From assembly GCA_030562195.1 (NCBI GenBank), contig CM060203.1:12838534-12902533 (forward strand): a DNA stretch of 64,000 bases, written 5' to 3'. Positions within the stretch are counted from its first letter, which is position 1; each line of letters starts with the position of its first letter. Source of the DNA: Nipponacmea schrenckii (lineage: Eukaryota; Mollusca; Gastropoda; Lottiidae). Shown here piece by piece: positions 13,801-25,679 of the stretch. The translations under genes and the position numbers were made by a program. The notes beneath the pieces are model-generated. The model was not told where the DNA came from. It worked only from the letters and a program-made list of their open reading frames with translations, and did not search any database.

Positions 13801-14906
13801 AGTACGAGTGTTGTTATCTTCAATAACGGTTTCAATGCGTTTAAATCATAGTTTTCCATGATCTTTCGATAACACTAACTATGTTCAATCAGTTTCGTTA
13901 TAGCATTAAGAGCAATCACCCACATTTCACCACGTGGTTAAGAAATCAATTTTAAAACAACGTCTGGTAAATCTAGGTAAAAACGTCTTCTAAAACAATT
14001 AAATTGGGTAGAAGATTGTCTGTATTGGCACTGGTTTCAGAGTCTATAGACTTGTGGATAGATATATTATTGACTGTTAAACCATTGAAACTTTGGGCTT
14101 TACAGATCATCTCTTTTACAGATGGTTTGAAACAATTAGGTCACACGATTCTTAAACTTGCCAGTTTCTGAAATATATATTTGGCGATTAACGGTTCCAA
14201 GTTTTGGACGATGGTTTGAAAAAAATCCTTCATCTTGTAATCAAAAGTTCTCATATCAATTACATGAAGTCTTTGGATTGATGATTTGGTCGAAAGTATA
14301 TTAGGTAATATGACCTAGATATAAAAGAGAAGAAGACATAATGGAACTCCATGGATGATACACTATTATTCACACTAGACTATATCAATAACCTTGTCAT
14401 CACTTACATATACCTGCATCAAAAGCTCCGACTTCATTAGTCCATACGGTGCATTACAGTAAGACATAAAACTCCATTGATTTCAATTGTTTGGGAAGCA
14501 AAAGATTGTCTAAAGCACGATGTTCTTTGCCATGGATTTGGATTTTGTACTACACAAATACAGGAAGAATTCCAATCATAAGGAATTTGGCTCTTAAACC
14601 ACCTCAGCATAATCTACCATAAACCAATCGACCTGTGAACACGTAAAGCGATTAGTTTTGTAATCAGTCTGTATGAGTAGGGAGATAGGAGAAATTGATT
14701 TGGGAGAAGTTTCTAAACGATCTAACTATACCGGTAATGTACCACAGACAAAAATCAATTTAGTGGTACTAGCCTATAGGAAGTGTCGTATGACTAAACA
14801 TGTCTTCAGTAATTTCAGTGATATTCTATTAGTTATTGATTTTTACTCATATTAGTCTTCTGGACTGCATAGAATCTGTTACATTTACTTCGTTATAGCT
14901 GTAACT

Positions 14907-15125
14907 TCACCAGTGAAAAAAAAAGAGTAAAAAAAAAAGACTTTCACTGGTGTAATGAATTTTTACTATTGTAATTTTTACAGTATTTAAGTTTCGTTAC
15001 AATAAAGGCATTACACAAGTAAAGGAAATTGCATAAGTAAATGGTTTTACAGTATTAAAATGGCATTACAGTAGTAACAAAGCATTACACCAGTAACAGG
15101 CGTTACAGTAGTAAAGAGGCATTAT
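14907..15125. repeat. Short inverted repeat followed by GCATTACAGTAGTAAA array
   Basis: CACCAGTGAAA (14908-14918) and TTTCACTGGTG (14942-14952) bracket an A-rich loop. The following 170 bp repeats a word like GCATTACAGTAGTAAA at 18-24-bp intervals about eight times. Confidence 0.65.
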
Positions 15126-18100
15126 GCTTGTGTATGTTAACTTTCTTGAATTAAGTATGGACATTTCTTTGAACTTATGAGGACATAATTTGTAACCATG
15201 ACTGCAACGACCATTAAGGCAAAATCCTTGAATCCCATTGGTACAAATTAATATATTTTAGGGATTTGTTTCTTAGTTAACAAGATACTATTTGTGTTTT
15301 GGATGCATGGAGGCCACATCACCTAATACCATACAGTAATTTCTGCCAGAATGAGCAGTAAAAGATATTTTATAGTGATTTGATTGCTTGAGATTTATTG
15401 ATTGAGAAATATCAATAACGAGGTGATCACATGACTATATCAATGTATTAGCGGAGTATAATTTTATTGTGGAGTTTTAGTATATAAATAAAGTATAAAA
15501 TATCAATTTACTGTGACCTCGGGTCATACTTCCGCTATTTATTCTTATCGCTATTCAGACTTATTGACGACCACGACCAGCTTCCGATTTCTTAAACTGG
15601 AGTGGCGTATTGACTTTACATGTAAGACTTGTTGACTGCGACTACAATACCATTTACAGTGGTTGCTGATCTGCTGACCACAATATCAAACTCTTTGACA
15701 AAAATTAACTTACGATTTTAGACATGCTGTCGTCACCATACATCCTGATGAAGACTAGCTTACGAAATTTAAAATTACTTGCTGTTTACGATTAACTTAT
15801 AATATCAAATTTACGAAAACGACGATCTTGTAATTTCTTTAGTGAAAGATATCTTATTTAATGATCTAGGTTGCACAACGAAATTATTCTTCGTCGGTGA
15901 CGATACTCCCTTTTCTCCACTTCGACCCATTGTTTGAACAATGCGACGTTTATCTGATACAACCTTTGGATACCAAGATATATAATGTCGATTGCATTGC
16001 AATACATGCAAACCGTGTCCAAAGCTGTTTTATTTAATTCTGACTGATATTTGTTAATCAAATATGTAATAGAATTCCTATGAATTTCATTCATGCAAGA
16101 TTTATCACTGATATTCCCACCAAATCAAAGAATAACAATCGTTCGCCAAGAACAGTCTGAAAACAAGAATCGAACACGCCCAGGGGTGAAGATGGTCGCG
16201 AGATTACATAACTCGATCAAATAACAACCTCGTTTCCGCCTTCAGAAATTCAAGATGGCCACCATGATAGTTGGGAATTATTATAAATGTTATTTTAATA
16301 TCTTTATTGTCCGATGATAGACGATGCCGTTTAAAATATTTTATCTGAAATATTCGACATAAACAAACATCAGACATTGGTGGTAATCATTTCAGAATTA
16401 GATATCATAGATAAGACGGGAACAGGCAAGCCAATCGAAAGACATCTAGTTGGTACAGAACACCAGATATCTCTTTTGCTGGGTTTGAATAGAGAGGATG
16501 GTTCACTGCTGTCTTCTTATTGAAATATTAGCATGGAACCTTGGGCTTAATGCAAGATGTTGGTCCATTTATGTACAGTTGTATAAGCATCACTTAACTT
16601 AACTGAAATGGATAATAGGTCTTAGAATGAACATTAAATTTGAAAATGCTAAACCTGGTCAATAAGAGCTCTATTCATCAGAAAATATACCTGCTGCCAG
16701 GTATGTTCACTTATCAATATATACTAGTACCCATGTTGACCATTCTTGAGAACTAAAATTGAATGTTCATGCTAAGACGCAGTATCCTTTGAAGATACAT
16801 TTTCAGAGAGTGATTCACAGATGTACTAATGTTTGCTAATCAGACATTACCTGTCAACAGGTAACGAAGAGTAAGAAGAAAGTCATCTGTTAAATGACCA
16901 CATCGGAAGATATGATCCTACTCAAGGGAAGTTCGATGGAACAATTTAAGTTTCACCGTTTTTCCAATCAACAAAGTGCCTGTCATCGCAAGTCTCGAGT
17001 CGACATCTACTGCGAAATAACATGACATAATCTCCAATATAATTATTCGCTTCTTGAATAATATCATTAACGGAAGAAAAATGAAAAGTCTTTAGTTATT
17101 GAACGCTATCTAATCTATTTGTGTCATCTACTGAATATTATCTGAAAAGGCAGCTGCGATGTGATATAAAAATCGTTTGAGAAACTTTAGACTTGCACTA
17201 CCTACATATCAATATATAAAATATTACCTTACACAATATTCTGGAGAAGGTAACGAGGATTACATAACAAAAACTGATTTTCCTGATACCAAAACAAAAA
17301 TTATAGCTTAGAGGAACGAATCTACGAATGCCTAGCAGCATGTTCCTCCACCTATTTATAGCAAAGGACAATATTTTTAGTATTACAGAGAAAAACAAAA
17401 AATCGCGAGGAAGGCCACTTCATTATCAAATGAACCAGTATATTATTACATATTTCAAATATTAAATAATGATATATTGGTAACATGCACCAAAGTATAC
17501 GATTGTTATCAAATTGAGCAGCTAGCAACCTATAAATGAGTGAAATGGTATTAATCAATAGATCCTTCATTAACAGGAATTAAATTGATTTAAAGAGGTG
17601 TCTCAGGAGAGCATACGATTTCAAAGGGAAGCGATCTCCACTTACGTCCACGGGTCCCCTGTCATATAATTGATCCACAGCGTATGAGTACTTGAATTGT
17701 ATCTATCTATCAAGTTGGTAGGACAAATTGACTACAATATACCTTTAATTTATGAGCCACTCAGTGTCCTGTTGCACCATGTCACGGCACCAGTATTTAC
17801 CGTTCCTGTTAGATAAGGAAAAAAACAACAAATTGTATCATATTACTTGTTATTAACATTTGACGATATCAAAATAAATGTCATATGTATGTAATAACAC
17901 TGTAATTAAGATATAAGGTAGATTGTTGAAAAGGTCGTTATTAAAACTGGCGCCTCATGTCTCAAGTGATTCGCTTATTGTATTTTACAATTCTTCATCA
18001 GTTTTTTCTTGGTATCAGGATGGGGATGGTTTAGTTTGTATGTCGAAGTCTGCTGGTCGATTGTTGTTGTTTATTGTTAATAGGGGTTGAGTTGCTTTGG

Positions 18101-18249
18101 TTTAAGATGACTTTCTTCTTTTTAATCTCTTTTTAATTTTGGCGTGGGAGTTGTTGCTTTTGAATTTCATGATGAATTTTTCACTTTGGTCTAGGTTGTT
18201 GTTGGATGGGCGTTGTTCTGTTACTATGGTGATGGATCTTGTTTTGTAG
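15126..18249. other. Gene-free stretch
   Basis: Short frames only. At 15514-15526 a near-palindrome TGACCTCGGGTCA has two nuclear-receptor-like half sites back to back. AAGATGGCC-type YY1-like text is near 16,252. No gene seen. Confidence 0.45.
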
Positions 18250-18775
18250 ATGTTGATGACGGAAGTTGTTTTGCTTTTGATGATGCTTGACATTGTTGTG
18301 TTGTTGTTGGTGGTGATGGTGCTGAACGTTGTTGTGTTGTTTTTAATGATGCTGGACGTTGTTGTGTTGTTGTTGGTGGTGATGGTACTGGACTTTGTTG
18401 TGTTGTTGTTGGTGGTGATGATGGTGCTGAACGTTGTTGTGTTGTTTTTGATGGTGCTGGACGTTGTTGTGTTATTGTAAGTGGTAATGGACGTTGTCGT
18501 GTTAGTGATGGTGCTGGACGCTGTTGTGTTATTGTTGGTGGTGAGGACGTAGTTTTGTTATTGATGGTGCTGGAAATTGTTTTTTTATGTTGCTGGACGT
18601 TGTTATGTTGCTGTTGATGACGGATGATGTATGCTGTGTTTGTTGATTTGATGGACGTTGTATGCTGTGTTTGTTGATTTGGTGGACGCTGTTATGTTTT
18701 GTTGTTGTTGTTGATTATGGAAGTTGTATGCTGTGTTTGTTGACGTGATTGACTCTGTTGTTGTTGTAGCCCATG
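18250..18775. repeat. Degenerate GTT-rich array
   Basis: Repeats of GTTGTTGTGTTGTTGTTGG with GGTGATGGTGCTGGAC, changing after about 18,600 to GATGGACGTTGTATGCTGTG units. The plus strand is nearly free of C. The open frame here, a run of Val/Leu/Met, is an artefact. Confidence 0.85.
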
Positions 18776-20249
18776 TCTATCTCAATGCGATAGTTATTTA
18801 GTAGTTGTTTGTTTACATAAACTTATCTACCAGCGATAACTCTTATCTGTAAAATAAATATAAATCATAGTATTTATCTCACTTTTATAGCATATAGTTT
18901 AGAATTGAGTAGGGGTCGTATAGTCAACAATCACTTTCCCATCGAATTCTTCAGACCTTTCAGTTTTAGGTTATCAATTTATCACTGAATATGTACACCC
19001 ATTTCTCAACCTCAACATTTAGCTTATGTATTACTGAGCAGCGTTCGTATAGACACGAGAATACTAGCACGTAAAACGACAATTCATTTCAGATTTTTCA
19101 TGCAGAGAACTTTTACACACAATCCTTTCTGGGCTTCAACCCAAAACTATTATTCTCCTATACTATCACATATCTGTGACTTGGTGTGTTGACTCGGGAA
19201 ACAAAACCTAGGCACCATATACAGAATGGGGTGAGGTGGGTGGGGTTATAGAAAGTTCTTTATCTTTGTCCATATTGAAAGTATGTGTACCAGCCTTTTA
19301 TTTCCAAATGTCGAAGTATCTACGCAGATACTAGTACATAGCATGTTTTTATTTCTACATTCTTTTGCATAGTAATATATGATGATAACCATCTTTAAAT
19401 TTGATTATCCAGAACGAAATCCCATCAGACACAGTTATCAGATATCTCAATTATTTGGCAAGACCTTGTGGGACTTTATAGATGTAGACAGGCGGTGCGG
19501 AAGGCTATAATTATGTTTGTGTAAACGATACGTGTATGAATACACGATAATCCTTTCAAAGCGCCATCTAGTAACTTTATCTTTCAAGTGATTATCGTTG
19601 TAGACTTTAGTGGACAATAAAATACGAAACAGTGGCTCAGTTGAAATGTGTCAGATTTCTAAGCAGATAAAATCTTTAGCTTTATAGTATATTTATGTGA
19701 AAAGATGGGGTTTGAATAGTGTGTACATGTAAAATTTCGGATCAAGTTTAAATTCTAATCATAGCTTCGATTAATTCGAGACAATTTTATTAGTTTCAAA
19801 GTAACTGCCACAGTAATCTGGCATGCTGAAATCCGCCATATTTAATTAAAATGAATAATGAATTAGATGATACGAGATAAAAACATCAAAATTCATCAAG
19901 TGATATTTTTTTTTTCTATTTGCTGGTAAATCCTCATGTCATCATTCTGTTTGAGGCAGAGCGCTTGAGAAACTTTCACCGTAGACCAATTGGTTTTATA
20001 TCAAATACTGAGCTGAGCCAAGTGTATTTTGCCTAAGTGATACGTTTGACCATATGTTGGCTGCATTGTCAAATAAATTCAATACCAAACTATAATTTTT
20101 CGGACTATTCCAGATTCTATCGTTGATCGTGGCGATTGAACCGCAGGAACATGATTCTACCGCTGAATATAACTTCATGTAAACGATAGCTATACTGACA
20201 TAACAAATAGTACATGTATGACGAAATTTCTGTCAGATACAATATCTTA

Positions 20250-20465
20250 ATGACATTTAGCCACAAACATTTTAAGCAGATAAACACGGTACTGTAGGCA
20301 CACATTCATTTGGGCACATGTCATATGGGCACAGTGTTATTTAGGCACATTGCTTTAGATACACCCTCAATTTATCATTTAATCACTAAGGCACAGTACA
20401 AATTTTAGTCTCTCTAATATTCGACAGAATGTCATTTAGTCACAGCGATTTAGGACATTCCAGTC
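20250..20465. repeat. Degenerate TTTAGGCACA word array
   Basis: Six to eight copies of a word like CATTTAGGCACA (also CATTTGGGCACA, CATATGGGCACA, CATTTAGTCACA) at irregular 15-35-bp spacing. Confidence 0.5.
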
Positions 20466-23400
20466 AAACCATATAAATTTTATTATTTTTTATTTCTGGA
20501 GTGTTAATTATAATGAACTAGAGTCTTTTATTTCTATTTAAAATGTAGCTAAGGATACACACAGGAAACTTGTAAAACAGTTGTTGGAGAGAAAACACGA
20601 ATGCAAATTACTTCCAAATCGAAAACATGATAACGGTAAAACATGGCGAACACTTGTTCAGAAATTTGTTAGAAACGTAGAAATTGAAAACATTCAGCCT
20701 CAAATTTTATTCCTAAGATTTCAAGATAGTGAACTGAAGGTTGAAAGGTCAACTAGGTGACATCTGGTGGTGTTAAGTTACCTTTTGTTACTTACTCTAT
20801 TAAGATTGGAAAGATAGCAAGTTAAATTTCAAGGTTTAAGAATTTTGTGATGAAAAGGAAGGTTGTTATTTGGCATCTTGGATATTAATATATAGACTAC
20901 GTGGGTGCTGCTCGTCATTCTCTTAATGGTGCGTTTTAAGTTTCAACGTGTGCCTTTAAAGGGCATTCGAGTGATGCATAACTTCTTTTCAGAGCTTTGT
21001 TGCTTTGGTTTTGTCTTTGCTTTGGTTTTGTCTTTGCTTTGGATTTGTTTTATGACCGTATTAAATGTATTTCCAGTCATAATATGCATTCCTTTTTAGT
21101 TGTTGATGTATAAAAACCGATTAAAATTAAAAGAACCAAATTAAAAGATACAAGTTGATTTTGATTTAGATTAAACGGGTCGGTTTACATTTATTGGACC
21201 TATTTCGTCCATGGGCGATGCAGAATATGGCCAAGACAATTGACAATATCGTAGAACAAAAAAGAAACAAAAAGATCAAAAAAGACGAAACTTCTGAATT
21301 GGAATAAGAAATTGAACCACTGAATGTAACATCACTTTTTTATCAACTGCCTTAAAACTCCATATCAATATCCTTCAGGACATTTTAGAACAAGTTGTTA
21401 AAGAACATTCCTAGACAAACAGGTTCCATTTTCAAAGAAGTGTAAACACCGCGATGACGTCATAAATAAGATCGATATCGAACTTGCCACGAGGCAAAAT
21501 TCCACACCAAGCAGAAATATTTTCTTTTAATTTGCCAGTCCAATAATTACAGAGTAAAAAGCAAATTTAGCACTTTCTAATATCAATACACGTAATGCGT
21601 TTCTTGGTCTGAGACATTTAAATTGAAGAACTCTTTTTCCAGTGGTTTGCTGTCGAATAAATCGTTTCTAGGCGATTCCACGTTTAAATGCTATGAACCC
21701 TTCTGCCAATTATCGGGTTGATTAAGGCCTATGTGCTGTGCAATTATTGAAATGATTTGAAAACTTAATATTGAAAATGAATAGGTTACCAAAATTATAA
21801 ATTTTCCGAGAATTTTGAATCTTTTTGAACATTCTTTGATGTGAAAACGATAGGCTTAAATTAAAAGAATTGGTATAAAATTTGAGAATTAAGCTGTCTA
21901 TTTCCTGTAATTCTTCACACGTTGGCTGGTTAGGTCTCTGATTATGGCTTGACTTGTAATAGGTGATATTGACCGGAAACCAAAGGAAATAGATGGTGTA
22001 CTGAAGGAAACGTATCAGACTGTCTATAATATAAATTGTCTTTAAATCGCTAATTTCGGATTCCAGTTCCATCCTCGTGAGACAATGACTCTCGCCATAG
22101 ATAATAAATCGTTTGAATATGCATCAGATCAAGGAGTATTGATAATGACGTCATCAATATGTTTCTGGTGCCATCAAAAGCTGTGTAAAAAGTTTGAAAC
22201 AGAATATTCAGTTATGTTTATTTTTTTAAGTAGTGTGTAAGCATTGTCCATCAACAAAGACCTTCTTGTTCTCATTCGTTTAGATGCTTTGGTACAAACT
22301 TTGTATTAGTTTTTAGGAGTTGGGTGCCCCGTGAACTTGGCTCAATTAGCCACTGTGGTAGTTGAGCTATTTTATTCAGACCAACAAATTTAAAAGTTCG
22401 TGCCAAAAATCTGAACATTGTTTCTGAACAGTTTTACAGTTCCACATGGTGAATGGAATGTATTGAAATATCATCAACCGGTTCGGTTACACTTATATCT
22501 CTTTCGCACGGTATGTTACAGAAATATTATCTTAGAGAGCGGGAAAATTGGACAGATCTCACAGCAGACGAGAGTCAGTTGGTGAGTTGAAGTAAAAAAG
22601 CTAATCTATTATCATATCTATTTGATGTATAATTTTCAACAAAACAGCACGAATTTTCAATTTAACTTCTGGTAATGTGGTGAGAGATGGTAATAAATAC
22701 TTTTAAACTTTAAAAGTCTGCTTCCATTCTGCGTGATACTGCAAGTGATATAAAAAGGAGTTTTACATCCACATGTCCTCTTCGGGCTAACAATACAGAA
22801 GGGTCTTCGCAATGTGCTGTACTTAGTTTTTTTATGGGCTATTGGAATAACAGATTCTGGGGGCCAACTTATCAGCAGATTTCATAGAAAATCAATATTA
22901 TTCTCCGTTAAGTCTAGTCTAGCTACCTGACTTGAAACATGGAAAATTGTAAACCATTTTCCTGTGTTTTTTTGTTTGTTTGTATGGAATTCGAATAACC
23001 ATTCATCTATTCCTTCCATTCAAACTCAAAAGAATTACAATTCTATAGAGTTCAACATTTAAAGCCCTCCTACAACCTCTCACGTCTGCCCTTTGGCATT
23101 TTATCTTTAAATTTAAAGATCCGTTTCGTGGACCTTGGAAGGTAACTATTTCTCCATATATCTTACATTTCGTCATTATGGTTGTCATTTTCCTTCATTT
23201 GGATGATTTGGGATATTGGAAAATGTATTGAAATAAGTCGTCGCTAACCTTATCTGTACGCAATTTAGTTCGGATCTTGCAGAACATTGCTCTGTGGTGT
23301 TTAGTAGTTAAGTGAATGATTTTCTCAAGCAGAGTTCTAGAATGTTCTCTATTCCATCTATCGAACTTTTTACTTTAGAGTTTTATCCATGGGATCGCAC

Positions 23401-23591
23401 TATATTTCATGATTCTTATGATCTAAAGAAAATACCTGCGGAGAAAAAAAAAATAATGGTGGTGAGCCACTTTAAACACAAGAAATTGTTGAAATTGGTA
23501 TATAATTTACTATAGAACCAGGCGCCAGAGTGTTCTCTTGGAAAAAAATCACTTATCTTTTAGTCTTTTGTAGGTTACTTCGACCTAGGTC
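20466..23591. other. Gene-free stretch
   Basis: Contains a three-copy 18-bp TTTGCTTTGGTTTTGTC run at about 21,000-21,048 and a GAGTTTTACATCC word near 22,755 reminiscent of the SINE head. The 116-codon minus frame at 21722-22072 has no recognisable features. Confidence 0.45.
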
Positions 23592-24216
23592 ATAATCATT
23601 GTGTTGAATATTGACTTCTGACTCATTGTTTTGAATATTGACTTCTGACTCATTGTTTTGAATATTGACTTCTGATTCAATGTTTTGAATATTGACTTTT
23701 GATTCGTTGATTTGAATATTGACTTCTGACTCATTGTTTTGAATATTGACTTCTGACTCATTGTTTTGAATATTGACTTCTGACTCAATGTTATGAATAT
23801 TGACTTTTTATTCGTTGATTTCAATATTGACTTCTGATTCATTGTGACGAATATTGACTTCTGACTCATTGTGTTGAATATTGACTACTGACTCATTCTT
23901 TTGAATATTGACTACTGACTCATTGTGTTCAATATTGACAACTGACTCATTGTGTTGAATATTGACTTTTGATTCGTTGATTTGAATATTGACTTCTAAC
24001 TTATTGTTTTGAATATTGACCTCTGACTAATTGTGTTGAATATTTACTACTGACTCATTGTGTTGAATATTGGCTTCTAATTCATTGTATTGAATATTAA
24101 ATACTGACTAATTGTGTTGAATTTTGATTACTGACTCTTTTTCATAATAACTACTGACTATTTGTTTTGATATATAACTACTTACACTTTGTGTTGAATA
24201 TTGAATTTTTGTTGTG
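23592..24216. repeat. 27-bp minisatellite, about 23 copies
   Basis: Unit of 27 bp beginning TGTTTTGAATATTGACTTCT. Left copies are nearly identical and right copies more diverged. Since 27 is a multiple of three, the minus strand stays open as a nine-residue repeat; I consider that non-coding. Confidence 0.95.
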
Positions 24217-24555
24217 GAGTCACTGCGGTTAGGCATGGTCTTGAATAAGGATCTATCGTGACTCAATCGTTATTTCAGTTATAACATGGTAATTAATAAG
24301 GAATGTTTACTATTTATCACAGTCTTGCTTCATAATTCATTGTAATTAATCTCTTCATAATAAGCCATAAGTCCAATTAGGCTATTAAACCAATTACCCA
24401 CTAGGTGGACATTTCGTTCTCAGCAAAAGTTGAAGTTCAAATGTCTGGGGATCGCAGTCAAGAAGTAAGTATGTATAATTCATGTGTATGTATTAATCGA
24501 CAATAGCCGACAGTTAATTTGAAAATCTTATTTGGATCGCAAATAACTCTTACTA

Positions 24556-24842
24556 ATAGAACAGTCGATTCCTGGAAATCGTGTCGACAATTCTGTACAT
24601 AGTCAGTATATCGAGAGCATTCCTTACATTTGTCCGACCCCTGAAATCGGCAAAGCCAACAGGCTACGCTCTTTTTGATAGAACTCGAGTATAGGACCAA
24701 TAGAACAGCCGATTCCTGGAAATCGTGTCGACAATTCTGTACATAGTCAGTATATCGAGAGCATTCCTTACATTTGTCCGACCCCTGAAATCGGCAAAGC
24801 CAACAGGCTACGCTTTTTTTGATAGAACTCGAGTATAGGACC
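24556..24842. repeat. Near-perfect 144-bp tandem duplication
   Basis: 24556-24699 is repeated at 24700-24842 with only about two differences (T/C early in the unit, C/T near its end). The minus strand stays open through both units (144 is 48 codons) and gives a Cys pattern C-x2-C-x8-C-x2-C. No homologous family is recognised, so coding status is open. Confidence 0.9.
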
Positions 24843-25552
24843 ATTTTCTAAAATACAGGGAACAGTGAGATACTTGCAGCAAAACTTGCTTTGATTTGGA
24901 ATAGAGTGAAAAATGAATGTGCTGACAAAATTTCCTTACTTGTTATACTTCATTAGTTTATACAGAACATGATGAAGCTAAAATATTTCAGGCTAATGAA
25001 GGTGGGCCATAACTTGAACTTGTAGTGGCCGGACGCATTAAAAGCACATGATAATAATAAAAGTCGTATGAATGTTAAGTGCCCATTATCACTACTTATA
25101 TTCCATTAATCTAATTATGTTATATTCTATTAATTATATAGACCTTAACACTTATTTCCTTTCCATGTAAACATGTTCAATAGGAAGCGCTGTTTGTCGT
25201 TCTACTTATATTCAAACTAAACTGGCCGTAACAACACACAGCTGCGTCGACATACCGTCTTACGTAATGTAATGTTTAACAAATGTGTTGAGAGTGTCAA
25301 ATCCACTGGACACTGGCCATTTAATGGTCAATTGATACCCAGTTATTAATAAAGGTCGTCTGTCTGTTGATTACATTGTGCCAATATTTTCATTACAGAT
25401 TCCCGCCATTTTCTCTCAAACGTGACGTCATTGTCCATGTGGTATTTTATGAAAAATACAAACGGTTCGTCATGCTTCAACTTATCAAATATATTATCTC
25501 CTAAAACTTGTAGTTCATTGAACTTCATTTCGTTTCAAAATATTTTCTATTC

Positions 25553-25679
25553 GGATTAAACCAATCTTTTTCCGACACGACTGTATTTGGATGGATTAAG
25601 GAACTTTCTAAAAGGATTAAGAAAAAAATATAAAGGGATTGAGTGACATCAAAAGGGATTAGTATTCAATGATGGATTA
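25553..25679 (+). promoter_or_regulatory. Cluster of GGATTA (K50-homeodomain type) motifs
   Basis: Exact GGATTA at 25553, 25593, 25614, 25656 and 25674, plus GGATTG at 25636, all on the same strand within 127 bp. Successive starts are 40, 21, 22, 20 and 18 bp apart. GGATTA/TAATCC is the site of Otx, Gsc and Pitx-type homeodomains. The array may have arisen from an old 20-bp tandem repeat; function is inference. Confidence 0.4.

Noticed and set aside
15514..15526. TGACCTCGGGTCA as a nuclear-receptor element
   Set aside because: Single occurrence, everted arrangement with one-base spacing, far from any gene; chance is a sufficient explanation.
18250..18480. Val/Leu/Met-rich frame resembling membrane segments
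   Set aside because: Product of GTT/GTG-rich array DNA; no start context, no signal of selection.
23585..23869. Minus-strand 94-codon frame with a nine-residue repeat
   Set aside because: It is the translation of the 27-bp minisatellite, open only because 27 is a multiple of three; neighbouring units outside the frame carry stops.
24309..24331. TATCACAG text resembling the miR-2 seed
   Set aside because: Surrounding bases cannot form the needed hairpin and the remainder differs from the miR-2 family.
25346..25528. Minus-strand 60-codon frame with ordinary, non-repetitive residue composition
   Set aside because: It looks more protein-like than most, but has no recognised domain, no partner exon and no flanking signals I can support.
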